From Ifrita kowaldi (taxonomy: Eukaryota > Chordata > Aves > Passeriformes > Cinclosomatidae), in assembly GCA_013398055.1 (NCBI GenBank), contig VZRS01012048.1:459162-523161 (forward strand): a DNA stretch of 64,000 nucleotides, in the 5' to 3' direction. Position 1 is the stretch's first letter. Each line of letters opens with the position of its first letter. The notes beneath the pieces are model-generated. The model was given only the letters and a program-made list of their open reading frames with translations. It had not been told where the DNA came from and searched no databases. Made by a program: the position numbers and the translations under genes. Below, in pieces: positions 1 to 13,712 of the stretch.

Positions 1-1943
1 AACAGTTGGCATCTCATTATATCAGGTTAAGTGCACCAAGAAAGTTGCACCTAAGCAAGACGAACAAAAAACTAATTCTAGGAGTAGGTATATGATGGTC
101 ACTAGGGTTTGGTGATTTTCTGTTTGTTTTTTAATTAAACAACTTTAAAAACCAGCTATAGCTGTATTTCCCAAAGTATAGTAGCTTGAGCCTCCATGAT
201 TTTAACAGGTTATCCAGGGAACAATTATAAACATCACACAAACCAAAGGTGATATTTCAAAATTGTATGGTATATTATGGCTTAGGTGCCTGAACAAATT
301 CAACATTTACTTTCTATTATTTTCACTGAAGTACACTATCACCTCTTGAATTGCCGATGTTACTCTTACAAAGTAAAATATGCCACCACAAGATTCAATT
401 CATTTTGGTCAGAGTCAAACTGTAGTTTTAGCTAAGTACAAATTAACCAGCTTAAACTTTTACTTTTCGTCATGCTAAGATCTATCAGGAAAAAATTAAT
501 ATAAAATTGTAAAAGAAGCATGTATTTACCAATTACTTTAAATAAGTAAATAAATTAATTAAACCAAAGCCCCAAATCTAAAGGACTGATGTTCAAGATA
601 GCTGCCAATCTATTTTGATTAAAAACCCAATATAGATATATTAAGCATAAATATATAAGACCAGTCTCCTACCAGATGAAGGAACTAAATCCTCTCCTGT
701 CCTGCATTCACTTCAGTTTACTCGCATTGAAAATCATGTCTGAACATCAAAACAACAATTTGCTTCTACACACTACAACAGCTTTGGAAAAATAAAATAC
801 TATAAAGAGATACAGTGAAAAAAAAAATATAAATGAAACCAATCTACTGTTTTGTCACTGGATATCCCACAGTAAGATCATTACTTCCTGCAGTTTGAAG
901 GGTGTGCCTGCACAGGTGCTTTCCGTTGTGACCAGCAGCTGTGGGATGCAGCAGCCAAAGAACTGCAGCCCTCTCTTCACCACAGAATTGCAGCTACTGG
1001 CGGAGGCAGGAACCAAGCCAGATGGAGGAGCAGGAGGTTGCTTCATAGCTTTCAGTTAGGGACTATAGACAAAACACCTCTGCTCTTCCAGGTGCTATTC
1101 ATGCCACAACCACACAAGATGAAAGCAGAAAATGATACTTTATGATGCTTTTTAAAAACTGACATATAAAATGAAAACCCACGCTAGCTGCTTGAAAGAA
1201 AAGAGAAAGAAAGGTTGTGGTTTGGTTTTACACCAGCAGGGAGCAGTGCTTAACAAGAACAGTAAGATGCTTTTTTGCTTCCCAATGATCTACTCAATAA
1301 ATAAACCATTCTCAACATGGTTCCAACACACTTAAAAGCTGGGTATGTTTCCTACAAGCATCTACTAAAGAGGTCTGAGTACTAGGTTAAGAATTCCTGG
1401 GGGTGTGTTAAAGGCACACTCTGGCTGTACTGCCTTGCTCTGAAATCTATCCACCCATGTAAGGGAGAGGTTCCTTAAGTTAACAACAAAGTTGATTTGC
1501 AAGCATGAATACAAAGGAAGAAAATTGAACATTTTGAAACAATCTCTTATTCAGTGAAAAGGACAAAAATATTCTTAATCACTTTAATACAGCAGAATTT
1601 CAGTAATTTATAGAGACTGGGGAACACTGATGGCACATGTAGGGGATGGGAGAGAAAAGGGAAATTAACAACTAGCAAAACAAGTAAAATGAGCATAATA
1701 TTACATAAATGCCAATCATTCACTTACTTCAGACAATAATTTTGCAACATGTTTAAGAATCCACATGTGTGATATTCTATTAAACTAATAATGATCTTGT
1801 TTATATGAAAATCCACCAATACCCCTACCTAGTTTTGGTACTTCCTGGCAAGACTGCCTTTTTTAAATGCAGATAAGAGCATTTAGTTAAATGACATCCT
1901 ACTGTATGTAACAGCTCACATGGAGGAAAAAATGATCACTCAC
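1..1943 (-). other. Part of ARHGEF7 intron 5
   Basis: This is AT-rich sequence following the donor of exon 5. I found no DH-domain exon, repeat family or RNA gene in it. The small open frame at 855-1046 has no recognisable similarity and no splice context tying it to ARHGEF7. Confidence 0.6.
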
Positions 1944-2032
1944 CACGTTGTAATAACTTTTGTTAATTGCAGATGTATCAAAGCCTTTAGGCGGACTCTT
2001 CAATGTACCTGATTTGGGGGAGACTGGTTTTT
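1944..2032 (-). CDS. ARHGEF7: ARHGEF7 coding exon 5 (SH3-DH linker)
   Basis: With the G carried from exon 4, this 89-bp exon encodes 30 residues beginning EKPVSPKSGTLKSPPKGFDT and ending NKSYYNV. It is the proline- and serine-rich segment leading into the DH catalytic domain. The acceptor is TTTATTTCAG and the donor is GTGAGT at 1943-1938, phase 0. Only one or two residues differ from human as I recall it (S for T after FDT). The next exon, which would begin the DH domain (human VLQNILETE), was not found in the remaining 1.9 kb and must lie beyond the left edge. Confidence 0.94.
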
Positions 2033-4174
2033 CTGAAATAAAAGATATTTTCGGGTTAATGGGGTGCAATTTCACAGCTCAACACTAGAGGTCAAACAAA
2101 CTGCTTTAAAATATTTATCATAAGATACAGTGGAATGGTGCTTCACTGAGAAACATACATAACTGTACTTGAAATTACTGGTAAAGACTCAATATGTTCA
2201 CAACAAATTAAACTCTAGCCCCAGTGAAGGCAAGTAGAAAAACTCCCATTCTTTTTTCTGGAACCAGAAAGCCAGTTAATAAAAGTTGCTTTTCCAAAAT
2301 TATTTTTTAAAAATAAAATGTTGTCATAGACTGCAATTAAAAAAAAAAAAACAAGCAAAAAAACCCCCAGCGACAGGCATCTCTTTCAAACAAAAGTAGT
2401 ATTAAGTTTTAATATCAATTTAATGAACTCTGTGAAAGCAAGTGACCAATTAAAAGCTGAACATTCCAGAGGTGAGACATTACACTCAGTCTTGAAACAG
2501 AGATTCAAATCACTATACAAGCAACTTACCTTATGCCCAGAAAATAATCTTTTAAAACAAACTATCTTTTGCTATTAATGAAGTATAGAATAAAAATGCT
2601 TATGCACTTGAGAACAGGGTTCTTCATAATAATAAATCCTTCCTATAATCCCATAGGGAATCTATCCCTCAGTAATGCATGCTCTTCCTAGAAGGACAAC
2701 ATTAATCTGCAAGACCAAAACACCAGTCCTGAGAGTTACCCAGGTGCTGGCCCAGAACAGAGAGGCAGAGAAAACACACTCCTAAAGCCTTCCCACCACT
2801 ACCACTCCTCTAAGTCAATCACAGAAGAGCAAACATGAGGTGAGAGAAAATCAAAAGCAGCATGCTGCATCCTTCTTGATCTCTCACACTTGACTGTGCA
2901 CTCAACCAACTGAAAATGCTTGTGAGACTATGTTTATCAGGACATTATGTTTCAGTTTGTTTATTTGTCTTTGCTTTTTAAATAATCAGGCTTGTCTAAT
3001 ATGCAAATGTCAAATAAGCATTTGAATAATTTGCATCCAAACTACAAAACAGCAAATTGTCAGCTGGACTGCCCCAAACAAAACCAAAAAAGCACCATCA
3101 AAACATATCTATTGAAGGTTCTTAATTTATTTTAAAAGCAAGCTCCTGTTCCAAACACATTTTAATAAAGATATATGAATAATTTAACTCTGGTTTACGT
3201 GATACCCCAGGCTAAGAATAAATTATGCAAGTCTCAAACATCTCTCCAGGAGAAGCCCAGTAAGCCAAGCTAAGGGCCAGCTGTGGAAAATTCCCATGGA
3301 CTGCAGAGCTGACCAGGGAAGCACCATCACAAGCAGAACACTCCCTGTGATACCAGCCTCCCTGAGCAATTCCAGTGCTTCTTCAGGCTGCCCAGCTGCA
3401 GCCCATGGATGATGCCATCCCAAGCAAGCTGACTCCAGGCACAGGTCACCCTTTCACCTCCAGTACCAGGACAGCCTGGCAGGCCAGCAGGACAGAGGCT
3501 TCAGCTAACAGCCCCTGAACAGCAGCTCAGGCCCCAGGAGCACACAAATGCAAGCATCTTTAAGGGGATTTGCTCTGTATTGCACTGAAACTCCCCTCAA
3601 AGAAGCTAACCTAAAAATAAAATAGTCTTAAAACTACCAAGCATGAGCAAAAAAAAAAAATATTCTCCTTACACATTCAGGGATGACAGTAAAAACCTTT
3701 TGGTTAATATCCCCTGCCTACCCACCCCACATCAGCTCTAAGCTGACAGACAGCACAAAAACTATTAGATCCAGCAGTTATCCAGCTGGGAACACTGATG
3801 CTCTCAGCCACCAGCCCTGCAGTACATACGTGCTCTGCCATACAGCTGAGTAATTCCAAATGACAGGACTCCTCCCACCCCCGTAGAAAGAAGCTGTAAA
3901 CTCAAGCAGATTTGCCATCAAACACTCAGTGTGAAAGAACCTAAAATCATGTCGTATGTATGGCTACTCATTTATATATTCATCTACAATGCTACTCTTT
4001 ATGGGACAATTACATTTTTTTTCTTTGTACTGAATGATGAAAATGATGTCATTCTCACAAACTTGGTAATTTGCTTTCATTCTCTGTGGAAGCTCTTGGA
4101 TTTACCCTACAATTTATAGTGATCTCCAGGTTCACTAAATCTCTTAAGGTTTATTAATCATGTGCCAAAAAGCA

Positions 4175-4322
4175 TGAAAGGAGAAACCAGAGTCATTTAA
4201 GGATAAAAGTAAATACTTGTCACAGAATTTATCATAATACAGATGTCTTGAAAGGAGAAACAAGAGTTATTTAAGCATAAAGGTAAATACTTGTCATTGA
4301 ATTTATCATAATACAGATGTCT
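4175..4322. repeat. 74-bp tandem duplication, two copies
   Basis: Copies at 4175-4248 and 4249-4322 abut exactly. Both begin TGAAAGGAGAAAC and end CATAATACAGATGTCT. They differ at a small number of bases (for example AGGATAAAAG against AGCATAAAGG), so the duplication is not very recent. It does not resemble a known mobile element. Confidence 0.93.
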
Positions 4323-4611
4323 GCTCATTGTTAAGTTAGCTGACCACAGAATTCTAGCTCTTTGTTATCTTAAAGGGTGCAAAAATACCTCTCTTCCCTT
4401 AAGCTGCTGAAGAAAGTGGGAGATTTTTTTGCTGAAATGTATAGAGTCATATTGCCAGCTGTTCAGCTGATTCAGTTATCCATCAAAGACACGTGCATGT
4501 TCAAACTCAGATTTAAAGACAGGACAGAAAAAAAGAATCACACATTCATATCATTTTGCCTGAACAGTCATAATCAACATTTAGCTTTTAAAATGTAAAG
4601 GCCATCTCTAT

Positions 4612-4715
4612 TGTAGAAACACAGAATCAGACACAGCAAATTAGTCCAGCTGTCTATCATGTCTGGTATTCTGCCTCCAAGCAGTGCCTTGCTTCATAAG
4701 GAGGAATAAGAAACA
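4612..4715 (-). mobile_element. CR1/L3-like LINE 3' end fragment (degenerate)
   Basis: Read on the plus strand, the core TTAGTCCAGCTG, then CCTCCAAGCAGTG, then a segment resembling GCTTCAGAGGAAGG, follows the reversed 3' region of old amniote CR1/L3-type LINEs. In that region, TCTAGTCCAGTATCCTGTCT precedes a CAGTGGCC motif. The match is recalled and imperfect, so subfamily and exact ends are uncertain. No coding part remains. Confidence 0.5.
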
Positions 4716-7700
4716 GTCTTGTTGCAATTAGCTTATTGCACAATGCATTACACAGAAGAAAATCCTGATCTTGCACATAAGAAATCACTTTCTTTGTTTA
4801 TGCTAAATTGTCATTTATTATCCCTGGTAATAGAACATTAGAGTGCTTTTGCAAACAGAGCATATTTCATTAAACATTTCAAGGAGGTGCCATCCCCATT
4901 TAGCACACTATGTCTTTATGTCTATAAAGTCCATAGGTTTTTGAAACATCACCAAAACCCTGGCACCCTGCCCACTCCATAGAGGCTCTGTTTCTCAAAG
5001 CACTGGAAGAGAGTGACCTGAGCCAGACATCAGTTTTTCCCACACAGAAGGTTTTTCCATCTCCCCAGTCACAGTGTGTGTCCCTTACACTAACACTGAA
5101 AGCACAACAAACATGGCTCAGCGTATGATCAAATCCAAAGCAAACAGGCATCTGCTCAAGTACGGGAAGAGATGGTATCCTGCTGGTGACTGAAACCAAG
5201 AGCTAAGTTACCACTGTCCATTTCCCTCATGAGCAAAGCATTGCATCCAACTGCCCTCAGGTACACTTGATAATGCATTGATGTGTCTAGTGGCCAGTGA
5301 TAAACCAGGTAGAATTCACTAAACAGATCATCTTTGGGTGGAGAACAATGGTAGCACAGGCTTTTTAACATTATTCTTCCAGCAAATAATTATCCTCAGT
5401 GAAAGCAACTGCTTTTATAACCTTTCCCTAAGTAGTATATAAAATGCAACAAACTCTCTAAAACAAAGTTCTTATTCTTTACAAATGTCTACTAATCGGC
5501 TGTAAGAAGACAATTTACCCAATCCTTCCCAATATTTTGTTTCTTTCTATTTTAACTTACATGCCTTCAAATTACTTGACATTCCCACATTCTCTCTCTG
5601 TCATGTCTTTAGTTTATGCCATATTCATTTTCATGCAACACTCTACTTCGTGCTACTCCACAAAGTATTTATTCCCTTCAGAACACACTTTACTAAAGCA
5701 CTTAGAGCCCACTGCCACAAGAACGCCGTTGCGTGTTTCTGCGGTTACTGCACCGTGGTGTGCAACCTAGATAAAGGATCTGATTTGGGCTATTTCATCC
5801 TACATTAGGGGAGGAAAGATGTGCCAATAGGGACACCAAAAGCTGTGTGGTCCCTATCAGTGAAGTGCTACAAGCAAGCTCCATCTTCCTAGACTAATCA
5901 GTTCAAGTCCAGCACCAGGAGGGAAGACCTGAACTCGTTCCCGGTTCTCACGATGGCTCAGGCACTGCTGCAGTGCTCCACATTGCAATTTGGACACTAC
6001 CAACCCTTCTGCCCCAAGAGTATTCACTGGTCCCAACCTCTGTTTTATTTACACCTGTAGAGTTACACTTGACAAGAGAACAAAATACTCCTCTGACTGT
6101 ACATGGCTGGGGAGAGAAAAACTAACATTCTTAATGGGCTTTTAGTTATTTTTTCCTTTCCTTTTTTTTTTCCAAAGCTAAAAGTGTAATCTCTCCTTCC
6201 CTCACGCACCACAGGATGGAAACAGCTGACACTCTCCTCCTCCACTATATTCTGACCTTTTCCCCACACTGATTTTGTTCTTTTAACATCAAACCAAAAG
6301 AAATACTATCACTGTAATTTGCACTGGGCCTGATAGTAACAACTGTCAAGAAAGCATAACAGAGGCTAGGGCAGTAATGATATGTTAATTTCTGCAAGGA
6401 ATTAGAATAAAGTTTCTGACATATCAAATGTAGTTTTTACAAAGCTATATTCCCTCCTGCGTAATCTCGTGCCATTTAAAGGGATTATGCTTGGCTAAAA
6501 CTTGGCAACTGACCATGTGATTTTTTTAAAAAATCTGATTAGCATCTGACAGTAGCTAAGTAAGTGCATCCCATTCTGGCAAATCACTCTTCATTGCAAG
6601 GGAACTCTGAAAACTAGGTCTCCAAATCTGTCTAACTACCATGTGAGACAGAAGCAGCAATGTAAGACACAAGACTCCACCTACACCTTCACCCCTTCCT
6701 GCTCCATTTTATTTCAGCAAAAACAACCTCAATAAGGCCACGCTGTCAAATATTTTAACAAGTTTACACATTATTAATCTTTTACTCTCTGTCACATGTA
6801 ACAGTAGAGCAGATGAAAACAAAATCCTTTCATTTCAAAGTACTTCCTGGCTAGCAATCAAAGAACATTTAAAAAGGTAAGATGTTACAGGGTTTGAAAA
6901 TGGAAATGGAAACAGGCACAGGGGGGACGGAGAGAGAAATGGACTATTTTTTTTTGAAGCTCACAATGTGGGCACGTACTTGAATAGAAAATACTTTTTT
7001 TTTAATATTTACATGTTTGATCATAACTATCACAACTGTAAACAAATCTGCTTTTCCCCCTTGGATTAGGGAGGGGGACAGAATAACCACACATTCAAAA
7101 GCAAAACAAAAACAGTTTTTCATCTCAACCAAATTTATTTTCCCCCAAAACAGTCATTGTGCAGCCTAAGAAAACTAAATGCTGTGCTTTGCTCAATAAT
7201 CTCAATATGTGTCCTACACCCATTCGTAGCTCACCTCATGTATTAGCATTGTGTGCTAACTCTAATCACTATGGCACAGATAAACAGGTTACAACCAGGG
7301 CACATCTACTGTGAGATACGTTATCATATGATAGTTCTGCTTGTGTAATTTACGTAACACAGCTTACTTTTCTTCTAAAATCTTTAAGAAATCAATGTGT
7401 GTAAAGGTAGTTCCATTCCCAGACATCTCTTTCATTCCTAGCTGGAATATCTAACTTCAGAGCCACTCTACAAGCTAAGATTACATATCTACCATTTCTT
7501 TACACTAGAGGATTTTCATTTAGAACAAAAATCCATTTACCTTAACATCTAATGCCTACAAAGTTTGTGAGAATTAAAACAAAAATACACATGCATAAAT
7601 AACTTCACTCATTTATTCTTTTACTCAATTTGTAGAAGTCCGGTTACAGCAGACTGAGGGGATTTAATTAAGTCAAACCCAGGAGCTTATTTAGGCATGT

Positions 7701-10549
7701 CCTGGGAGCTCTCCATATAATGCATCATCCTGTACTGAATTTCTAACTATTTGCAGTATTTTCAGCTACATTTCAGAGAAAAAAGATGGGTAGAATCATA
7801 CTCTTAACACCAGAACACTTTAAAGAGTATTTTGAAAACAGATGAGATGTCCAGGATGAACAATTCTTTCATAGAGACCTTAATCAAGAGCGAGTATTTC
7901 AACAATCCTACCTGGATTTTTTTAAAAATCAATCTATTGTAGCACTGACTGAAAACACATTTTGAATTTGAACTAGCAGGACTGCAAGTTCACCTAACTA
8001 CTTTTAAAATACATAAGAGAAAAAAAGAGCATTTTTATGTTTCAACCTCATGCTTAAGGCATGAAGGCACTTAAAATACTTCTGAATTAGGAAAATCCTG
8101 AAGTGAGGAATATATAGTTACTAGAAAGTTGAGAAAAATGGACAGCGTAAGATTATCGACTCAAGAAATGCCAACTCTCCTAATGAAGACAAACTAAGAA
8201 GAGCAGGGACACAGGAAGGCAACAGAAACTGTGAAGCCATATATATAACCTAGATGAAGCTTCTCATGAATGCCCAACTATGCAAATTATTTCAGAGCTT
8301 TGTAACAAGTAACATTAAATCCTTGTTTCAACAAGGACAGCAGAACAAAGAAAGTTCAACAGCAGGACACAGTGGCAGTGCACTTGGATACAGAAAGGAG
8401 GAGAATTCCAGAAAAGCCCTCTCTCTAGGATCTTCAACAATACCCATAAAGCAAAACCCAGTTGAGATTAGAAATATTCATAACAAGTTTCATGGAAACA
8501 ACCAATAAAATACAAAAAACAGGGCAGCAAAATTACAACAATGGACTTCAAGTAAGAAGAATTCAGTAAACTTAAAAATATGGGTAAAAAAAAGAAGCCC
8601 CACTAATAACAACATGAGCAGAAAAGGCTCACAAGAATGATAATTCCTTTAAAAATTAGCAGCATGTCAAAGAAAGAACAGAAAAAGCAGATGCAAACTG
8701 ATATGGAGCAAATATCATAAATATATACACTAACCACAAACACAAAAAGAAGGAAAAGTAAGTAGGAGAAGTCAGGTCACCATTTGAAATACAACTAACG
8801 TGGTCATAAGGGCAGTAGCAACAAAGCATTCCATAGCACACATAGACACATGAAGGACTAAAGCTAATCTGCAACCCCACAGTTAATAACACACTAAGCA
8901 GCTCTTGGTGTGTCATCCTTCCTTCTACCACCTCCCATACTCCTCATAAAAAAGTCAACTTCAGACAACTAAAACATATACCTACAAATGCATAAAAGCA
9001 GCTTAAAATTACTATTTCGATAAATTACACAGTACCTGTTGTGCTGATTTGATAGTAAGAGAACTAGCTATATCCATATTTGAAACCAGAGAGGACAAGT
9101 GAAGTTCCATAAAGTACTGGAAAAAGCCAAACACAGTAATTTTAAACTGCAGGAGGAAAACAGAGAAAGCTAGTGAGCTACAGCTCAGTCATTTCAACTT
9201 TGTAATACTCAATGAACTAAGCTTCCCGAGAAGAAAAAAAAGCATTGGCACATATAGAAGAAACTTCCACAGAAGAAACTGAACATACGAGACAGCACTC
9301 CAAGAATGCAAGAAGCCTTGCAGAAGCCAGGAAGGGTAAACTGTTCTGGTAGAGAGAATATACCTATACAGTGGAGGGAAAAGGACTTGGGAGAAAATTC
9401 TTCTGAGGGCAAGAACTGAAAACAGAAACCATGTCAGCCCCAGGGATCAGACAGCGTTGCAATGAGTCACAAGCATCAGACTGCACTTGGTACTAACCTT
9501 GACACTACAGCTTGTTGCCTCTTCCTACTCAGAAGAGTTACTTCACCCAAGTACAGGGTTCTTAATAAAACAAGAACCACTTAATTCCAGTTACTGGCAA
9601 CTCCTGGTTCTTGCATGTTCACTCTTAAAGCATTTCTACTCTGGAGCCTAACTGCCTAGCCAGGTTCTGGTTCAGGAGTTGGAAGAGATCAAAACTGATG
9701 AAATCCAAACAAGATCTCTGCAGCAATGATTTAAATGAATAACAATGGGACAAGATGGTCATCGTGGCTGACGCTACAACACTACAAATCAAAACAGGCT
9801 TCAAGAATTGTTTCTCAGGATAAGTTGCATCTGAGAGAACTCTAAAGAACATTAAAGCCAAGTCTTACATTGTGACTGTGCTTGAGAGAATCTGGTTGAA
9901 AAGGACAATGAAGCTGCAGATCTAAGACTAGCATTTTGCAGCAACAGACTGGAGATAGCAAATCAAGGAAGAAAATAAGAGGATGCAGCCAAAGGAGAAA
10001 AGAGAAGTTCAAAAATGGAGTTTTGCTCCCACAACCTCACTTTGCAATCAGGCATCTGAATAGCTGCCTCATAATGGGGGGAAAAAAATTTTAAAAGCCA
10101 TGCCAATGCCTTTAGCACAGCCCCAAAAGATGTGTGTTTTCACTGGAGCTGTGACAAAGGAAAGTGTGGTAAAGCCTTCCGGAGACCCAGGGTAATTTTA
10201 TCCTACCAGGCTTATCCCTAACCTCTGAAAATAAGGCAAGACAAGGAAAGACATGGGGTAAAAAAAGGAAATAAAGGAAACAGAAATTATGTCACCCACA
10301 GCAATGTCCTAGTAGATTAAAAAGGAACGTTACTTCTGATATTCAGACGACATTTATAGAAGGCACTTTCACTGCATAAAGCTCAAAATAAAACTTCAGT
10401 GGAAGAGTGAAGCCCGTGTGAAGAAAAGCTGAAAGCATATGAACAAGAAAGAAAAAGAAAAATCACAAACACATTATTTTTCAAAAGTAGATTTTGATGG
10501 AATTGGGTTTCTTTCCTGCAGTTCTATGTAATGGGAAGTGTTGAGTAAT

Positions 10550-10600
10550 TTTTTGGTTGGTTTGGGGGTTTTTTCTTGTTCATTTTTTTTGGTTTTTGTA
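10550..10600. repeat. T/G-rich low-complexity stretch
   Basis: This is a run of T tracts broken by GG on the plus strand, about 50 bp in the 3' side of intron 4 as ARHGEF7 is transcribed. On the transcribed strand it is A/C-rich, so it does not form a pyrimidine tract for that gene. Confidence 0.75.
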
Positions 10601-10951
10601 GGAAATCTCTCACTATTTAAACTCGAAGCACCAATTCAAAGTATATCAGCATCTGAGACCACATCCCATACTCTAGAAATTCAGACCAAGGAAGTGACAG
10701 CAGCCCAAATGTGACGGACAAACAAACAGAATGGGGAGATTTCTGCAGGCTTACTGCTAATTCACAAGCCTCTGAGCACTCTATATAGGGAACTGGGGTG
10801 GGGAAGAGCAAGTTCCTGAGCATTAGCGATTGCTGTGAATGACTTTCAGTAAATAAAGTCAAGCCTAAACAAAAAGCATTAGAAGTTTTAACCAGCAACC
10901 TCTATCCAATGCAAGAATTTCTGCAAATATGCTCTCCCCTTCCAAACTCAC

Positions 10952-11153
10952 CATTCGATTTTATTTCTCGTACGTAGTTACTTGGAAACCACCCTGTTTT
11001 TCCATTTAAAGTTCCTTCCCACCAGCCTCCTTCTTCCACTCTTGTAACATGAATAATATCGCCTTTTGAAAAAGAAAGTTCATCTTCATTTGTCTGTTGA
11101 AAATTAAATTTGGCTCTCACCACCAACTGATGGTTGCCGTTATCTGTCATGTC
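10952..11153 (-). CDS. ARHGEF7: ARHGEF7 coding exon 4 (SH3 domain; start codon of short isoform)
   Basis: This 202-bp exon encodes Asp, then MTDNGNHQLVVRAKFNFQQT and the rest of a complete SH3 domain. Diagnostic positions are AKFNF (the ALYDY-equivalent), the acidic RT loop with TNEDEL, the paired tryptophans in EEGGWWEGTLNG, and the terminal WFPSNYV. The beta-PIX SH3 domain binds an atypical PAK motif. In the long isoform translation reads through from exon 3 (RSL-DMTDN). In the short beta1-PIX isoform the ATG at 11150-11148 is the start; it has G at -3. The acceptor is a pyrimidine tract ending CTAG, and the donor is GTGAGT at 10951-10946, leaving one base (G) for the next codon. Differences from human, as I recall it, are conservative (I for V in GDIIHV, K for R in LNGKTG). 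Confidence 0.97.
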
Positions 11154-13581
11154 CTAGTAAGAGAAAACAAAGAATAAAACGATCGTTAGAGACTTAAACA
11201 ATATTTCCATGAGCAAAACAGAAATACCCATAAAATGGAAATAGCCTTTCCTCTGCACACAACAGTCCCCACACATTTTTACTCAAAAACCTTTATAAGG
11301 AGCTATTTGGCATTTCCAGTATTTCTGTCATTTTTAGTCTATAGATTTTTATCAGCCATGGGAGTATATATTTTACTTATTACAGCCCTTCAAATCAGAA
11401 GGGGCTAACAGAGCTAAAATGAGAATAATTATTGCTCTCACAAAAAAAAAAAAGAAAACATATACATTTTCTATAACTAGCATAACCTGAAACTGCCTTT
11501 GACAACTACAAAGAAACAAAGGCTTTACATTGGAGTTTTTTCCTAAAACTTTCCGTGCTGCAAGGAGGGAGAAACCGAGTTGGGTTTAATTTAATTCTGG
11601 AGCTCAGAACCTTTTCCTTTTCTTTTTTCCTGTAACAGATCGGGTTGGAGGCTTCCCACAGCTGAAGGTGGAAGTCTCCATAGCCTGCCAATGAAGAAAG
11701 ACAATGTTCTTTCACAAAACCCACAAAGAGTTATGCAACTTACCTTGAATAACTACTCCCAAGTCATTTCTCTCAAGGTTAGCAAAGCTGGAAGCCTGCA
11801 GCATGTCAGACTTGCAGCTGTCCATATAACACTGTGTATGCATGCTCATCCCCTACCACGGATGTGAAGGCAGATTATCACTCTGTCCTAACATCTGAAT
11901 GCTCTTAGAAGTAACTAAAAAGTCTTTAGAATTAATGATGTTCAAATTCAGCATTTTGTCCTTGGATGTCAATTTTGGGTATTTGTACCATTCAAACATT
12001 TCATGAGAGTTTGGGCAAACCTTTATGCTAAAATAGTGCAATACTTGGACAACTTTAAACACATCGGACTGGAGCTGAGAGAATAGCACTACAAATTATG
12101 TTTGTCTCTATCCTAACTAAGGATCAATACCTGTACAGCTAAAAAAGTAACTTAGTGAGAAAACAACTGTGTAAGCAGTCCTAGTCAGCTATCCAGGTAG
12201 AAGAATTTCAGCTACATGTTGCCTGTATAGTTGAGATGATCAAAAGACTGCATGTTGTCATTAGGATCTTACAACACGTCAGCTTGATACATAACCCCAG
12301 CAATCATATTGTTGTATCACAACTCAATATAACTTTCATCAGAGTTAGTGGCTGAGAAACTACAGGAAAATGAGGGCAAACACAACTTTGAAAACATGCA
12401 AAAAATCCCAAGATAGTGTAAGTCCCAGTGTTTGACAATTAGATCGGCCCATTTTCCAACAAGTGCCTCTGCCTTAGTCCTCTGCTTGTACATTATGTGC
12501 TTTCATCCACTCTGCTCAACAAGAGAAAATATTTTACTTTAGTAAATGGTAAAAAAGCCACAAAATAAGCAGACACATTGCACAGTGAGATCAACTACAA
12601 TCCCTATGCTCTGCCAGTATGGCTTTCCAGCAGAGGAAATGAGTACAAACTTGGTGAGAACAGCTCCAAACTGATAATCTACAGCAACAAAACCAAACTA
12701 GGAATTTCCTGGATTCAGCCACTAGCTCACTTTCCTTCCTTCTTGCACTTCTCTGCTCTAACTTTGCACAGAGCAACTCAGATCACCACAGTAACAGAAA
12801 TACTGGAAACTCTGATCAGTACAGAGATCCAGCTAACAGCTAGTCCCACCAACTGCTGCATCTGCCAAACTGAGTGACCTGTGAACAGCAGAATAGGAGC
12901 TCTGTTGGCCTAGGGCAAGAACGTGCACAGGCTCTGCCACCAGAGAAAACACATTACACCACACCTAAGCAAGACACAGAAAAAGCAGCTTTTGTTAGGG
13001 ATCTGAACCCTCCTTGCAAACTTTCAGTGACTAAAAGCATATTTTATCACAATTTCCATGAGGTATGCAACCCTGATTTCAGCTGTACTATAAAACAATG
13101 GCCCATATCACTCAGTTGCCCAAAGGCCAGTTGAAGGATCAACCTTGAAACGTAACACAAAACAGGAACAACTACCGCTACTGCCAACATTAGAAGTATC
13201 ACCTTCACAGAGGTTTGAATAACCTTCAATCATCACCCTTAAACTCAGAGAGAAAATGAGATTTTTGCCTTTGGAAAAGCAAGTCCTCATACCAAAAAGA
13301 AAAACATAAATCCAGGAAGATACAGTCTATGCAGACAACACGGAGCACTAAAGGAGGAAAAAATAGTTAGAAGTTCACAAAAAGCTGCATGTATTTTGAA
13401 ACATCATATGAAAAGCTGCAAAAACAAACTCACAGTCTAAAAATACAGAAGTGAAAGAGAGGAAACAGTTACTTTGCTACACTATAATTTACTCACAAAT
13501 CTCATTTACAAAAAAAAAAGAGAAAAAGAAAGGAGGGAAAAAATATCACACCACAGCATGTTTCATTCTTCCAGAACTTAC
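11154..13581 (-). other. ARHGEF7 intron 3 (2.4 kb)
   Basis: AT-rich intron between the linker exon and the SH3 exon. Any separate first exon for the short isoform starting at MTDN would have to lie here or further upstream. I could not identify one. Confidence 0.8.
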
Positions 13582-13712
13582 CAAACTCCGATACTGTCCC
13601 TGAAAGAGTTTTGAAGTTCTACTGTGTAAAGACTGGGATCCCAGAGAATCAAAGGATTTTATCCGATGAGATGAAGGACGTGCACATACAGAGTCACTGC
13701 CCAGCCCTATGT
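13582..13712 (-). CDS. ARHGEF7: ARHGEF7 coding exon 3 (CH-SH3 linker)
   Basis: With the G carried from exon 2, this 131-bp exon encodes 44 residues, beginning DIGLGSDSVCARPSSHRIKS and ending TSKLFQGQYRSL. This serine-rich linker between the CH and SH3 domains is characteristic of beta-PIX and differs from the ARHGEF6 linker, so it decides the paralogue. The donor is GTAAGT at 13581-13576, phase 0. The acceptor is CATACAG, and its pyrimidine tract consists of 11 consecutive C (G on the plus strand, 13719-13729) behind five T. That is an unusual tract which may vary in length between individuals. The exon is 2.4 kb upstream of the SH3 exon. Confidence 0.95.

Larger units (their letters stand above)
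2033..10951 (-). other. ARHGEF7 intron 4 (8.9 kb)
   Basis: The intron is AT-rich and bounded by the exon 4 donor and exon 5 acceptor. It contains a 74-bp tandem duplication at 4175-4322, a minus-strand CR1-like 3' end near 4.6 kb, a moderately GC-rich patch at about 3.25-3.54 kb, and a plus-strand T/G-rich stretch at 10550-10600. I saw no additional exon. Confidence 0.8.

Noticed and set aside
855..1046. Candidate for the next ARHGEF7 exon left of exon 5
   Set aside because: Its translation has no resemblance to the DH-domain start expected after exon 5, and it lacks suitable splice sites in the right phase.
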